A DNA stretch of 64,000 bases from CAVVSD01 sp963750895 (GCA_963750895.1 CAVVSD010000008.1:620001-684000), one strand, 5' to 3'. Positions 8,386 through 17,345 are shown, counted from the stretch's first letter. A program made the numbers and translations. The notes: generated by a model not told the origin, from the sequence alone.

Positions 8386-8638
8386 GTTGCCGCCGCTCGA
8401 ACAGCCCACCGAGGAGGGGTCAGGCAGTGGCTGGGGTGCCGGCGGCTGCGGTCTCACCGCGATCCGGGTTGCGCCGCCGACCGTTGATGCATTTGTGCCG
8501 GATAGCGGCACAAATCGACCATTGCTGACTTGTGCACGCATACCGTGAACAAGTCAGCAATCGTGGTCGCAACCCCGCTCCGTCCGCCCTCGGTGGGCAG
8601 TCGGGCGCGGCCCCGCACCACGCCCGACGCCCGAGCGG
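8386..8638. repeat. Structured extragenic repeat, copy 2
   Basis: Second copy, with arm A at 8386 to about 8484 and arm B at 8572-8638. Its core has a perfect 10-bp stem ATTTGTGCCG (8491-8500), the same GATAG loop (8501-8505) and CGGCACAAAT (8506-8515). A second hairpin follows with 13-bp arms (8521-8533 and 8549-8561). TCAGCAATCGTG follows the hairpins in both copies. No open frame here has coding character, and the function is unknown. Confidence 0.8.
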
Positions 8639-8653
8639 GGCGCCACCCGAACC

Positions 8654-9253
8654 TCAGATGATCTTCGCCGCCTGATCGAAGTCCAGCCGCGGCAGGCGCT
8701 CCGGGAACCACGCGCCGTCGGCCGGCTCGCCGAGGTTGATCACGACGATCGACCGCCAGGTCGAGTCCGCGAAGAACTCGCCGTCGACCCCGGCCGCGTC
8801 GAAGCCCGCCATCGGCCCCGCCGCCAGCCCCACGGCGCGGACGGCGAGCACGAAGTACCCCGCCTGCAGCGACGCGTTGAAGCGCGCGTGGCGCTCGCGC
8901 AGGTCCGGCTCGCCGGCGTAGCGCTCGCGCGCGTGCGCACGGGTGGGGAACAGCTGCGGGATGAACTCGTGGAAGTCCAGATCGACCGCGAGCACCGCCG
9001 TCGCGGGCGCCGTCGCGGTCTTGTCCCGGTTGCCGTCGGACATGTGCGGGAGCAATCGCGCCCGCGCCTCCGGCGACTGGACGAAGAGGATGCGCAGCGG
9101 GTTCGTGTTCGACTGCGTCGGCGCGTAGTGGAACAGCTCGTAGATGTCGCGGAGCTGCTCGTCGGTGACCGGCGTGTCGGTGAACTTGTTCGCGCTGCGC
9201 GCCTCCGTGAACAGCAGCGCGCGCCCGTCGGCGTCGAGCTCACCGAGGGGCAA
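8654..9253 (-). CDS. RutE-like nitroreductase / malonic semialdehyde reductase family
   Basis: A 199-aa FMN-dependent nitroreductase-fold protein of the same length as RutE (about 196 aa). It shares RutE landmarks: LFTEARSANKF near the N terminus, YAPTQSNTNPLRILF, the TAPATAV strand, the MAGFD motif and a C-terminal RLPRLDFDQA. RutE enzymes reduce 3-oxopropanoate (malonic semialdehyde), but the family also reduces quinones and nitro compounds. It overlaps the 3' end of the upstream SDR by 14 bp, so the two form a small operon. That operon diverges from the glutamine-synthetase-like cluster and may share its operator. Confidence 0.75.
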   Translation of the reverse strand: MPLGELDADGRALLFTEARSANKFTDTPVTDEQLRDIYELFHYAPTQSNTNPLRILFVQSPEARARLLPHMSDGNRDKTATAPATAVLAVDLDFHEFIPQLFPTRAHARERYAGEPDLRERHARFNASLQAGYFVLAVRAVGLAAGPMAGFDAAGVDGEFFADSTWRSIVVINLGEPADGAWFPERLPRLDFDQAAKII

Positions 9254-10013
9254 GGCGCACCGCTGCGTCGAGGCGGATGGTCTCCGCGTTGATGTAGCCG
9301 TTCTGCGCGAGGTCCACGACGAGCTGCGCGTACTCCTCCGGCAGTCCGAGGCGCTGCGGGAACGGCATCGCCTTCGCCAGCGACTCGCGGGCGGCGTCCG
9401 GCAGCCCGCCCACCATCGGCGTGTCGAAGATGCCGGGGGCGATCGCGTTGACGCGGATGCCGTGCTGCGCGAGGTCGCGCGCGGCCGGGAGCGTCATGCC
9501 GACGATGCCGCCCTTCGACGCCGAGTAGGCGACCTGCCCGATCTGCCCGTCGTACGCCGCCACCGACGCGGTGCCGACGTGCATGCCGCGCTCACCGTCG
9601 ATGGGCTCGTTCTCGACCATCGCCTGCGCGGCCGCGAGCAGCAGGTGGAACGTCCCGAGGAGGTTGACCTCGATCGTCTTGCGGAACGCGCCGGGGTCGT
9701 GCGGCCCCCGCTTGGAGAGGATCCGGCCGACCACGCCGATCCCGGCGCAGGCGACGCTGTAGCGCAGCCCGTCCTCGTGCAGCGCCGCCGCCTCGTTGAC
9801 CGCGACCTGCACGTCGTCGGGGTCCGTGACGTCGGTCCGCCGGAAGGTCGCGAGCGGCCCGAGGCGCTCGGCCGTGGCCGTCCCGACGTCGTCGTTGACG
9901 TCCGCCAGCAGCACCGCGACGCCCTCCGCGATGAGCGCCTCCGCGGTCGCCGCGCCGAGGCCTGATGCGCCGCCGCTGACGATCGCCGCTCCGGTCAATG
10001 CTCGTCGTGCCAT
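9240..10013 (-). CDS. Short-chain dehydrogenase, 3-hydroxyacyl-CoA dehydrogenase type II (HSD10)-like
   Basis: About 257 aa with a classical SDR fold: GGASGLGAAT NAD-binding loop, an Asp on strand 2 (LLADVN) indicating NAD preference, ACAGIG, the catalytic Ser in TASVAAYDG, and Tyr/Lys in YSASKGG. The residues around PGIFDTPM match HSD10-like 3-hydroxyacyl-CoA/2-methyl-3-hydroxybutyryl-CoA dehydrogenases. The ATG at 10013 is preferred to the GTG at 10025. A copy of the 16-bp operator lies 17 bp upstream, shared with the divergent synthetase gene, so coregulation with the amine cluster is likely. Confidence 0.8.
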   Translation of the reverse strand: MARRALTGAAIVSGGASGLGAATAEALIAEGVAVLLADVNDDVGTATAERLGPLATFRRTDVTDPDDVQVAVNEAAALHEDGLRYSVACAGIGVVGRILSKRGPHDPGAFRKTIEVNLLGTFHLLLAAAQAMVENEPIDGERGMHVGTASVAAYDGQIGQVAYSASKGGIVGMTLPAARDLAQHGIRVNAIAPGIFDTPMVGGLPDAARESLAKAMPFPQRLGLPEEYAQLVVDLAQNGYINAETIRLDAAVRLAPR

Positions 10014-10030
10014 CTTGGACCCCACTCTCT

Positions 10031-10046
10031 TGTACCCATTTGTTCA
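10031..10046. promoter_or_regulatory. 16-bp operator-like site 1
   Basis: TGTACCCATTTGTTCA fits the pattern TGnnC-N6-GTYYA found at three other control regions of this island (19323, 20911, 20950). It is AT-rich against the local background. It lies between the divergent SDR and synthetase genes and overlaps their probable promoters. A TATGGT at 10056-10061 could be the -10 element for the synthetase. The likely ligand is the GntR/UTRA protein encoded at 16460-17317. Confidence 0.6.
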
Positions 10047-10096
10047 AGCCGCTGGTATGGTGCCGCCGACCCACGACCCAGGCGAGGGAGACGACG

Positions 10097-11581
10097 ATGC
10101 CAGACGCGAGCCCCGACGGCGGTGCCACCCCGGTCGCAATCCCCCCGTACACGTTCGGGGGAACCGTTGAGACCGTGCTGCAGAGCGCTCGTTCGACGGT
10201 GCCGCCCGCGACGCTCGAGGAAGCCCGCAACCAGCCTGGCCGTGCTGCACAGATCGAGGCGCTGACCCGCCGGATCGAAGCCGACGGCATCAAGTACGTC
10301 TTCTTCCAGCAGGTATCCGTCACCGGGCGCGTCATGGGCAAGGGCGTCGTCTCGTCGTTCTTCCCCCAGGTCGCGCAGAAGGGCTACCAGCTCGTCTACG
10401 GCGCGACCGCGAACCTCTTCACCGACCGCCTCGGCAACTACATCGGGTTCGGTCCCGAGGAGTCCGAGCTGGCGGCGATCGCCGACCTCGACACCTTCGC
10501 CGTGCTGCCCTGGGATCCGCGCGTCGCGCGCGTGTACTGCGACTGCTACGACACGGAGACGGGCGAGCTGTTCGACGCGGACCCGCGCCAGAACCTCAAG
10601 CGCATCGTCGCGGAGTTCGAGGAGGAGCTCGGGCTGCACTTCCTCATCGGCATCGAGCCGGAGATGATGTGGCTGCGCAAGCCGCGCGACGGCGAGGTGC
10701 CGCAGGGCGTCACGAAGCCGTACTGCTACCACATCCACCAGTTCGAGGAGCTTCGTCCGGTCCTCCTCGACGTGGTCGAGTACGGCCAGGCCCTGGGCCT
10801 CGACATGAGCTACGGCGACCACGAGGACGCGCCCGGCCAGCTCGAGCTGAACTTCCGCTTCGACCGCCCGGTCAAGACGGCGGACAACATCACGACGTAC
10901 CGGCAGATCTGCGCGGCCGTCGGGCGCAAGCACGACCTGCTGCCCACGTTCATGCCCAAGCCCTTCACGGGCGTGTCGGCCAACGGCCACCACCACCACT
11001 TCACGCTCTGCGACGACGACGGCAACAACGTCTTCCACGACCCGGACGGGCCCGCGCAGCTCTCCGGCATCGCACGCAACTTCCTCGGCGGGCTGCTCGA
11101 CCACTTCCACGCGCTCATGTGCGTCGGCAACCCGACGGTCAACTCGTACTGCCGCATGTGGGACACCGGCTTCTGGGCGCCGATCTACAAGAACTGGGGC
11201 TGGCAGAACCGCACCACCACGGTGCGCGTCGCGAGCGGCGGGCGCTTCGAGTACCGCGGCGTGGACTCCTCCAGCAACCCGTACCTGACGGTCGCGGCGC
11301 TGCTGCGGGCGGGGCTGGACGGCATCCGCAACGAGAGCGATCCGGGCGACCCGCAGAGCGGCAACACCTACGAGCTGCTCGAGGCGGGCGAGGACATCGA
11401 GAAGGTGCCGGACTCGCTCGGCGCCGCGCTCGAGGCGCTCGCCGCCGACGAGGTCGTGCAGAGCGCGATGCCCGGCCGGCTCTACAAGGTGTTCGACCAC
11501 TACAAGCGCGACGAGTGGGAGCGCTACCTGGCCGCCGTCACCGACTGGGAGCGCGACGAGTACCTGGAGGTCCTTCCCTAG
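10097..11581 (+). CDS. Glutamine-synthetase-like gamma-glutamyl-amide ligase (GmaS/GlnT type)
   Basis: A 494-aa member of the glutamine synthetase catalytic family. Visible active-site landmarks are the metal-binding IEPE (Glu187, Glu189), HEDAPGQLELNF (Glu243, Glu250), the run of four His (298-301) before FTL, NRTTTVRV for phosphate, and RFEYRGVDSSSNPYL. The sequence and gene order differ from housekeeping GlnA. Members followed by split glutamate-synthase subunits are typically gamma-glutamylmethylamide synthetases or GlnT-like enzymes that ligate an amine to glutamate with ATP. Here the GATase, GXGXG and FMN genes follow, so an amine rather than ammonia is a plausible substrate (inference). 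The start ATG has a GGGAG purine tract upstream. Confidence 0.82.
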   Translation: MPDASPDGGATPVAIPPYTFGGTVETVLQSARSTVPPATLEEARNQPGRAAQIEALTRRIEADGIKYVFFQQVSVTGRVMGKGVVSSFFPQVAQKGYQLVYGATANLFTDRLGNYIGFGPEESELAAIADLDTFAVLPWDPRVARVYCDCYDTETGELFDADPRQNLKRIVAEFEEELGLHFLIGIEPEMMWLRKPRDGEVPQGVTKPYCYHIHQFEELRPVLLDVVEYGQALGLDMSYGDHEDAPGQLELNFRFDRPVKTADNITTYRQICAAVGRKHDLLPTFMPKPFTGVSANGHHHHFTLCDDDGNNVFHDPDGPAQLSGIARNFLGGLLDHFHALMCVGNPTVNSYCRMWDTGFWAPIYKNWGWQNRTTTVRVASGGRFEYRGVDSSSNPYLTVAALLRAGLDGIRNESDPGDPQSGNTYELLEAGEDIEKVPDSLGAALEALAADEVVQSAMPGRLYKVFDHYKRDEWERYLAAVTDWERDEYLEVLP

Positions 11582-11583
11582 CC

Positions 11584-12516
11584 ATGTGCGGCATCGCCGG
11601 ACTCATCTACAAGAACGGCTCGACGTCCATCGGCGACGACATGTCCCGCATGCTCCAGTCGATGAAGCACCGCGGGCCCGACTCGACCGGCTACGCCCTG
11701 TACCGGCCGCCGTCGGACGACTGGGTCATGCACGTCAAGCTCGCCGACGTCAACGCGGAGCGCGACTTCGACTTCGACCAGCGCATCCGCCGCAACCGCG
11801 GCGAGGTCCGCCGGCGGCTGGAGGCGGAGGGGGCACAGGTGCTCGAGACGCTCGACACCAGCCCCCACGCGATGACCGTGACGTTCTCCTACGACGGCGA
11901 CGACCTCAAGCCGCTCGCCGACCGCGTCGAGGACATCCGCGGGACCGAGGTGCTCTCGCTCGGCCACACGCTGGAGATCATCAAGGACATCGGCGACGCG
12001 CAGACGGTCGCCGGCGACTACGGCCTGCAGGGCTTCCACGGGACGCACGGCATCGGCCACGTCCGCATGGCGACGGAGTCCGACGTCGACATCTCGGGCG
12101 CCCATCCGTACTGGGCGTATCCGTTCTCCGACATCGCCGTCGTCCACAACGGCCAGCTCACGAACTACCACCAGTGGCGCCGGCGCCTGGAGCGCGCCGG
12201 GCACCGGTTCCAGTCCGAGTGCGACTCCGAGATCATCGCCGTCTACCTCGCCGAGCGGATCGAGGGCGGCGACTCCCTCGAGGGCGCGATGCACCGCAGC
12301 CTCGAGGAGCTCGACGGCGTCTTCACGTACCTCGCCGTCACCGGCGACGAGCTCGGCATGGCCAAGGACGAGCTGGCGGCGAAGCCGCTCGTCCTCTACG
12401 AGGGCGACGACGTCGTCGCCCTCGCCTCGGAGGAGATCGCCATCCGCGCGGTCCTCGACCGCGAGATCGACACCTACGACCCGTACGAGAGCGAGGTGAT
12501 GGTGTGGAGCCGGTAG
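11584..12516 (+). CDS. Class II glutamine amidotransferase, N-methylglutamate synthase subunit A-like
   Basis: A 310-aa stand-alone Ntn-type GATase. Cys2 directly follows the initiator Met (MCGIAG), as needed for the processed N-terminal nucleophile. HRGPDSTG (29-36), GTHGIGHVRMATES (153-166) and HNGQLTN (188-194) line the glutamine site. In glutamate synthase this domain is fused to the FMN domain. Here it is separate, as in MgsA (N-methylglutamate synthase) and GlxB-type clusters. It starts 2 bp after the synthetase stop and is followed by the GXGXG subunit. It would release ammonia or amine from the amide made upstream (inferred from MgsABC). Confidence 0.85.
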   Translation: MCGIAGLIYKNGSTSIGDDMSRMLQSMKHRGPDSTGYALYRPPSDDWVMHVKLADVNAERDFDFDQRIRRNRGEVRRRLEAEGAQVLETLDTSPHAMTVTFSYDGDDLKPLADRVEDIRGTEVLSLGHTLEIIKDIGDAQTVAGDYGLQGFHGTHGIGHVRMATESDVDISGAHPYWAYPFSDIAVVHNGQLTNYHQWRRRLERAGHRFQSECDSEIIAVYLAERIEGGDSLEGAMHRSLEELDGVFTYLAVTGDELGMAKDELAAKPLVLYEGDDVVALASEEIAIRAVLDREIDTYDPYESEVMVWSR

Positions 12517-12545
12517 CCGCACCCGCCGGGCGTTCCCCATCGAGG

Positions 12546-13305
12546 ATGGACGACCGCGGGCTCGTCGAGCTGAACGACACCGTCCCGCACGTCTCGGAGA
12601 TCCAGGACGGCAAGGCGACGTTCGACGCCAAGGACCTCACGACCAGGCAGATCAACCTCGAGCTGCGCTCGCTGATCTACGACCAGGGCATCCGCGACGT
12701 CACCGTGCAGAACCCGGGCGCGCGACACTCGCTCGGCGTCGGCATCCTCGCCCGCTGCCGGGTCCGCTTCGAGGGCTCGATCGGCTACTTCGCCTGCGGA
12801 CTCATCGACGGCCCGGAGATCCACATCACGGGCCGCGTGGGCTGGTCGGCGTGCGAGAACATGATGTCCGGCGTCGTCGTCATCGACGGCAACGCCGGCT
12901 CGCTGACCGGCGCGGCGATGCGCGGCGGCGACCTGCTCGTGAAGGGCCGCGTCGGCGCCCGCACGGGCATCGACCAGAAGGGCGGCACGATCATCGTCTG
13001 CGGCGACGCGGGCTCGAACACCGCCTTCATGATCCAGCGCGGCCGCCAGATCATCCTGGGCAACGCGGGGCCGGGCCTGGGCGACTCCATGTACGACGGC
13101 GAGCTCTACGTCGCCGGCACCGTGAAGTCGCTCGGCGATCGACTGCGTCCCCGGTGAGTGGACCGACGCGGACACGGAGCTCATCGAGCGCAAGTTCCGC
13201 ATCTACGGCCTGGGCAGCCCGCCGGAGATGCAGAAGTTCGTCTGCGGCAAGAAGCTCTACAACTACGACACGCTCGAGCCGAGCGAGCGCAAGCTCGTCC
13301 TCTAG
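12546..13305 (+). CDS. GXGXG-domain glutamate-synthase-like subunit (MgsB/GlxC type), frameshifted
   Basis: About 252 codons forming the right-handed beta-helix (GXGXG) domain normally found at the C terminus of GltB. Repeated Gly spacing is visible in GRVGWSACENMMSG, GNAGSLTG, GDLLVKGRVG and GDAGSNTAF. The frame breaks near 13136. The first frame ends after TVKSLGD, while the next frame continues directly with IDCVPGEW and runs to a TAG at 13305. The paralogue at 58041 reads GLGADCV at this point, so one extra G in the read sequence is the simplest cause. It lies between the GATase and FMN genes of the cluster. Confidence 0.8.
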
Positions 13306-13314
13306 GAGGCCCCC

Positions 13315-14740
13315 ATGGCTGACGAGACTCCAAACGAGAAGACGGTCCTCGGTCAGAGCCAGATCTTCACGCCGGAGGTCATCAACGACATCCACATGAA
13401 GGCCGAGCTCGGCCGCTACCGGATGCGCGGCTTCTCGATGTTCAAGAAGATCCCGCACTGGGACGAGCTCATGTTCCTCCCCGGCACGCTCACCCGCTTC
13501 GTCATCGAGGGCTACCGCGAGAAGTGCGAGACCAAGACGGTCCTCGGCGCGCGGTTCGCGAAGAAGCCGATCGAGCTCGACATCCCGATCTACATCACCG
13601 GGATGAGCTTCGGCGCGCTGTCGATCGAGGCGAAGATGGCCCTGGCCAAGGGCGCGTCGATGGCCGGCACCGCGACGTGCTCGGGCGAGGGCGGGATGAT
13701 CCCGCCCGAGCGCGACCTGTCGACGAAGTGGTACTACCAGATCATCCAGAGCCGGTACGGGTTCAACCCGCACCACCTCATGCTCGCGGATGCGGTGGAG
13801 TTCTTCATCGGGCAGGGCTGCAAGGTCGGCCTGGGCGGCCACCTCATGGGCCAGAAGGTCACCGAGCAGGTGGCGGAGATGCGCTCCCTGCCGCCGGGCA
13901 TCGACCAGCGCTCCCCCGCCCGGCACCCGGACTGGCTCGGCCCCGACGACCTCTCCCTGAAGATCCAGGAGACCCGGGAGGCCACGAACTACGAGATCCC
14001 GATCCAGCTCAAGCTGGGCGCCGCCCGCGTGTACGACGACGTCCGCATGGCGGCCAAGTGCGGCCCGGACATCATCTACCTCGACGGCGCCGAGGGCGGC
14101 ACCGGCGCCGGGCCGCACATCGCGACCGAGGAGACCGGCATCCCGCTCATGGCGGCGATCCCGGAGGCGCGCCGCGCGCTGGAGGACGTCGGGCTGGCGG
14201 ACGAGATCGACCTCGTCGTCGCCGGCGGCATCCGCAACGGCGGCGACATCGCCAAGTGCATCGCGCTCGGCGCCAACGCCGTCTCGATCGGCACCTCCGC
14301 GCTCATCGCGCTGGGCAGCCACAAGGAGGTCCGAGGGCACCGACTACGAGAAGGAGTTCGGCGTCCCGGCGAGCAACTTCTACCACTGGCACACCGGTCG
14401 CGATCCCGCGGGCATCACCACCCAGGACCCCGAGCGGCGCAAGCAGCTGAACGTCGACGAGGGAGCCGAGCGGGTCTACAACTTCCTGCACACCCTCACG
14501 CTCGAGGTGCAGATGCTCGCCCGGGCGTGCGGCAAGACCGACGTGCACAGCCTCGAGCCGGAGGACCTCTGCGCGCTGACGACGGAGGCGGCCGCGATGG
14601 CGAAGGTGCCGCTGGCGGGCACCAACTACATCCCCGGTGTGACCGAGGAGCGCGCGTTGGAGCGCATCGAGCGCCTGCTCGAGCGCGCCCTGGAGAACCC
14701 CGTCGACGAGCTGCCCATCGCCCCGGAGGTCGCGCGATGA
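13315..14740 (+). CDS. FMN-binding glutamate-synthase-like subunit (MgsC/GlxD type), frameshifted
   Basis: About 474 codons. It is a TIM-barrel of the GltB FMN domain with GMSFGALS, CSGEGGM, the substrate/FMN loops AEGGTGAGP and VAGGIRNGGD, and SIGTSALIALG. One extra C near 14331 breaks the frame after SHKEV. The other frame continues with EGTDYEKEF to the TGA at 14740. Where GltB carries the 3Fe-4S cysteines (C-HTG-C-PVG-TQDP) this protein reads WHTGRDPAGITTQDP, so those ligands are missing. The paralogue at 58721 shows the same loss. It probably oxidises or transfers an amine to 2-oxoglutarate together with the GATase and GXGXG subunits. Confidence 0.82.
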
Positions 14741-15165
14741 GCAACTCCGGACTGGGTGCCGAGGGCATCGACTCCGAGGTCCTCTCGGGGAAGCGCTACC
14801 CCTACCAGGAGGACGCGTCGCTCCTGGACGACGTCGACCTGGAGGCGTCCACGCCGGGCGACGACATCAACTGGCTCGAGGACATCACGCTCCTCGTGGA
14901 GGAGGGGACCCCGGCCGTCTTCGACCGCTACTCCAACGCGTTCATCAAGATCTACTTCCCCATCCCGGAGGGGCAGGAGAACGACGTCGCGCGCAAGGTG
15001 CTCATCAAGCACCTGCAGGAGGGCAACTCCTACGGCATCCAGCTCAAGGAGGCGCACGCGAAGTTCCCACAGCCCGAGCTCGGGCCGTGGGTCGAGGGCT
15101 CGCGGCGCGTCGGCGAGAACTACAAGCCACCCGTCCTCGAGGGCTGGGAGCCTCCCATCCACTGA
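14737..15165 (+). CDS. Uncharacterised 142-aa acidic protein of the synthase cluster
   Basis: I do not recognise this family. The protein is small, soluble and acidic, with no signal peptide or cysteine motif. It has an N-terminal stretch rich in Asp/Glu (YQEDASLLDDVDLE), a central segment with aromatic and basic residues (RYSNAFIKIYFPIPEGQE) and a Pro/Trp-rich C terminus (ENYKPPVLEGWEPP). It overlaps the FMN subunit by 4 bases (ATGA) and the FAD oxidoreductase by 1 base (TGATG). It is therefore tightly coupled to both and is a good candidate for a small subunit or docking protein. The second synthase set at 57-60 kb has no counterpart. Confidence 0.7.
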   Translation: MSNSGLGAEGIDSEVLSGKRYPYQEDASLLDDVDLEASTPGDDINWLEDITLLVEEGTPAVFDRYSNAFIKIYFPIPEGQENDVARKVLIKHLQEGNSYGIQLKEAHAKFPQPELGPWVEGSRRVGENYKPPVLEGWEPPIH

Positions 15166-16463
15166 TGAGCTCTCCCCCGAAGGTCCCCGCATCCGTCACG
15201 AACCTCGTCATCGGCGCGGGCGTGCACGGCCTCTCCACCGCCTGGCACCTCGCCGCGGACGGCGAGGACGTCCTCGTCGTCGACAAGACCGGCATCGCCG
15301 CCGGCGCCTCCGGCATCGCCTGCGGCGTCGTGCGCAACAACTACTTCCAGCCCGCGATGCAGGAGCTCATGGCCGCCTGCGTCGAGGTCTGGGAGTCCGA
15401 TCCCGAGGCGTTCAGCTACCACCCGTCCGGCTACATCGCGCTCGGCCCTCCTGGCCAGCAGGGCGACCTCACCGAGGTCTACGAGCGCCAGGAGCGCATC
15501 GGCTACCCCAGCGAGCTGCACCTGGGCGCCGAGGCCGTCGAGCGCCACATGCGCAGCCTGTACTCCGACTGGCGCGCGCCGGGGCTGACGGTCTGCCTGC
15601 ACGAGCACGCGGGGGGCTTCGCGTTCAACAAGGAGTCGATGCTCGGCCTCGCCGACAAGGCCCGCCGCGCCGGCGCCCAGATCGTCGAGGGCGTCGAGGT
15701 GACCGGCTTCGAGTTCGACAACTCGCAGGCCGTCACCGCGGTGGTGACGAACGCGGGACGCATCGAGGTCGAGCAGGTCGTCGTGGCCGTCGGCCCGTGG
15801 GTCGCGTCGCTGTGGGAGATGCTCGGCCTGCCCGCCCGGCTCGACGTGCGCCAGCCCGACGGCAGCCTCGCCGAGGACCTGCCGATGTGGACCTACTGGT
15901 ACCTGCAGGAGGGCGAGGTCGCGGTCGATCCGGCGACGTTCGTCACCGACGACGGGCGCGAGTCCGCGGTCATCCACGTCGACTCCGACCAGCCGCTGAG
16001 CACCGACGAGGGGACCCTCGTCACCGAGGAGTCGTGGGGGATCTACTTCAAGCCCGACCGCGAGTCGGTCCAGGGCGGAGCCGCGCCGCTGAAGCTCGGC
16101 TCCGAGTTCGAGGTGGACCCGTACCCGACCGGCACCGTGGACCCCGGCTTCCCCGACATGTGGTCGGCGGCCCTGAGCCACTGCATGGGCCGCTTCGAGG
16201 GCGTACGGCCGAAGTACCGCCAGCTGCGCTCCGGCGGGGCGGGCGCCTTCACGGTGGACAACTTCCCCGTGTTCGACCACATGCGGCCGAACGTCTTCGT
16301 CGCCGCCGACTCCAACCACGGCTACAAGATGATCGCCGTCGGCCGCGAGATCGCCCGGGTCCTGCAGGGACAGACGTCGTCCCTGCTGCGCCCGTTCCGC
16401 TACGAGCGCTTCGCGACCGGGGACCTGCACCCCGTGTCGAACAGCCCGTACCCCTGGTCCTAG
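15165..16463 (+). CDS. DAO-family FAD-dependent amine oxidoreductase (sarcosine oxidase beta / MgdA-like)
   Basis: A 432-aa DadA/SoxB-like flavoprotein with the Rossmann motif VIGAGVHGLSTAWHLA (Gly17, Gly19, Gly22) and the ribose-binding Asp40 (VLVVD). A second FAD contact is in VVAVGPWV, and the C terminus holds AADSNHGYKMIAVG. Family members oxidise N-methyl amino acids such as sarcosine, dimethylglycine or N-methylglutamate to an imine. No folate-binding GcvT domain is attached, but one is encoded separately at 22408. Its start overlaps the 142-aa protein by one base. In this context N-methylglutamate or a similar secondary amine is the likely substrate (inference). Confidence 0.83.
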   Translation: MSSPPKVPASVTNLVIGAGVHGLSTAWHLAADGEDVLVVDKTGIAAGASGIACGVVRNNYFQPAMQELMAACVEVWESDPEAFSYHPSGYIALGPPGQQGDLTEVYERQERIGYPSELHLGAEAVERHMRSLYSDWRAPGLTVCLHEHAGGFAFNKESMLGLADKARRAGAQIVEGVEVTGFEFDNSQAVTAVVTNAGRIEVEQVVVAVGPWVASLWEMLGLPARLDVRQPDGSLAEDLPMWTYWYLQEGEVAVDPATFVTDDGRESAVIHVDSDQPLSTDEGTLVTEESWGIYFKPDRESVQGGAAPLKLGSEFEVDPYPTGTVDPGFPDMWSAALSHCMGRFEGVRPKYRQLRSGGAGAFTVDNFPVFDHMRPNVFVAADSNHGYKMIAVGREIARVLQGQTSSLLRPFRYERFATGDLHPVSNSPYPWS

Positions 16464-17317
16464 CGACGCCGTGAGCGCCGCGTCCCGCCGCGCCGCGCAG
16501 TCGGCGCGGCCGGCCGCGGCGGCACGCCGACCTGGTCGGGACGCTGCGCCTCGACCCAGCGCACCACGCGCAGGTCGATGCCCTCCGGGGCGAAGATGTC
16601 GCGCGAGTGGTGGGTGACCTGCCCCGAGGTCACCCGATGGATCTCGTCGAGCGCGAGCACCGCGGTCGGCTCCGTCACGCCGAGCGCCGCGGCGGCGGGG
16701 TCGCCGGGCCCGATGAGCGCCGTGCCGATGCTCGTGTTGGAGAACGCGACGGGCACGCCGAGCCCCGTCAGGACGTCGAGCACCATGCTGCCCTCGCGCT
16801 CGATCTCGGTGCGCAGCCTGTCGGCGGACGGCAGCTCGATCGACGGGTGGATCGTGTCGACCATGAGCGCCATCGGCGCGTCCGCCTGCAGGACGACGCG
16901 GGCGATCTGCACCGCCGTCGCCCCCGGCTCGGTGCCGAGGAGACCGGCGAGGCGATCGTCGAGCGCGATCGTCTCGATGCGCAGGTCGCGCACGCCGAGG
17001 CGCAGTCCGCGGCGGCGGGCGAGCGAGGCGTAGGACTCCAGTCGCTCCAGCCCCTCCTGCAGCGCGCCCGTGCCGGCGATGTGGCCGACGAACGTGCCGC
17101 TGCCCTGGCGGCGCACGATCTCGCCGGTGTCCTCCAGCCGGCGCAGCGCGGTGCGCAGCGTGCCGCGCGAGACGCCGAGCATCGAGGCCAGGTCGTGCTC
17201 GGGCGGCAGGCGGTCCCCCTCCCGGTGACGGCCGGGCGCCAGCCAGTTGCGCAGGGCCTGCTCCGCCCCGTCGACGAGGGACGGCCGGGACGCGGGCTGG
17301 GACGCCTCCTCGCTCAT
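16460..17317 (-). CDS. GntR-family (HutC subfamily, UTRA domain) regulator
   Basis: A 285-aa protein with an N-terminal winged helix (residues about 12-78): EHDLASMLGVSRGTLRTALRRLEDTG, then VRRQGSGTFV. A UTRA ligand domain (about 95-245) follows, with a basic C-terminal tail. HutC-type regulators bind small metabolites and control catabolic operons. It is the only regulator inside the amine island and convergently overlaps the FAD gene by 4 bp. It is therefore the best candidate to bind the four TGnnC-N6-GTYYA sites at 10031, 19323, 20911 and 20950. No such site precedes its own gene. Confidence 0.87.
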   Translation of the reverse strand: MSEEASQPASRPSLVDGAEQALRNWLAPGRHREGDRLPPEHDLASMLGVSRGTLRTALRRLEDTGEIVRRQGSGTFVGHIAGTGALQEGLERLESYASLARRRGLRLGVRDLRIETIALDDRLAGLLGTEPGATAVQIARVVLQADAPMALMVDTIHPSIELPSADRLRTEIEREGSMVLDVLTGLGVPVAFSNTSIGTALIGPGDPAAAALGVTEPTAVLALDEIHRVTSGQVTHHSRDIFAPEGIDLRVVRWVEAQRPDQVGVPPRPAAPTARRGGTRRSRRR

Positions 17318-17345
17318 CGGCCCACTATCCCATGCGCCCCGCCCG

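Noticed and set aside
8100..8638. Possible CRISPR array or small-protein genes in the repeat region
   Set aside because: There are only two copies of a repeat about 250 bp long with no short regular spacer, and the apparent peptides simply follow the repeated DNA and have no start signals.
12546..14740. Reading the frameshifted GXGXG and FMN genes as decayed pseudogenes
   Set aside because: Homology resumes exactly after a one-base shift in each, all core residues are kept, intact paralogues exist, and neighbouring genes in the operon are intact. Sequencing error is simpler, though not proven.
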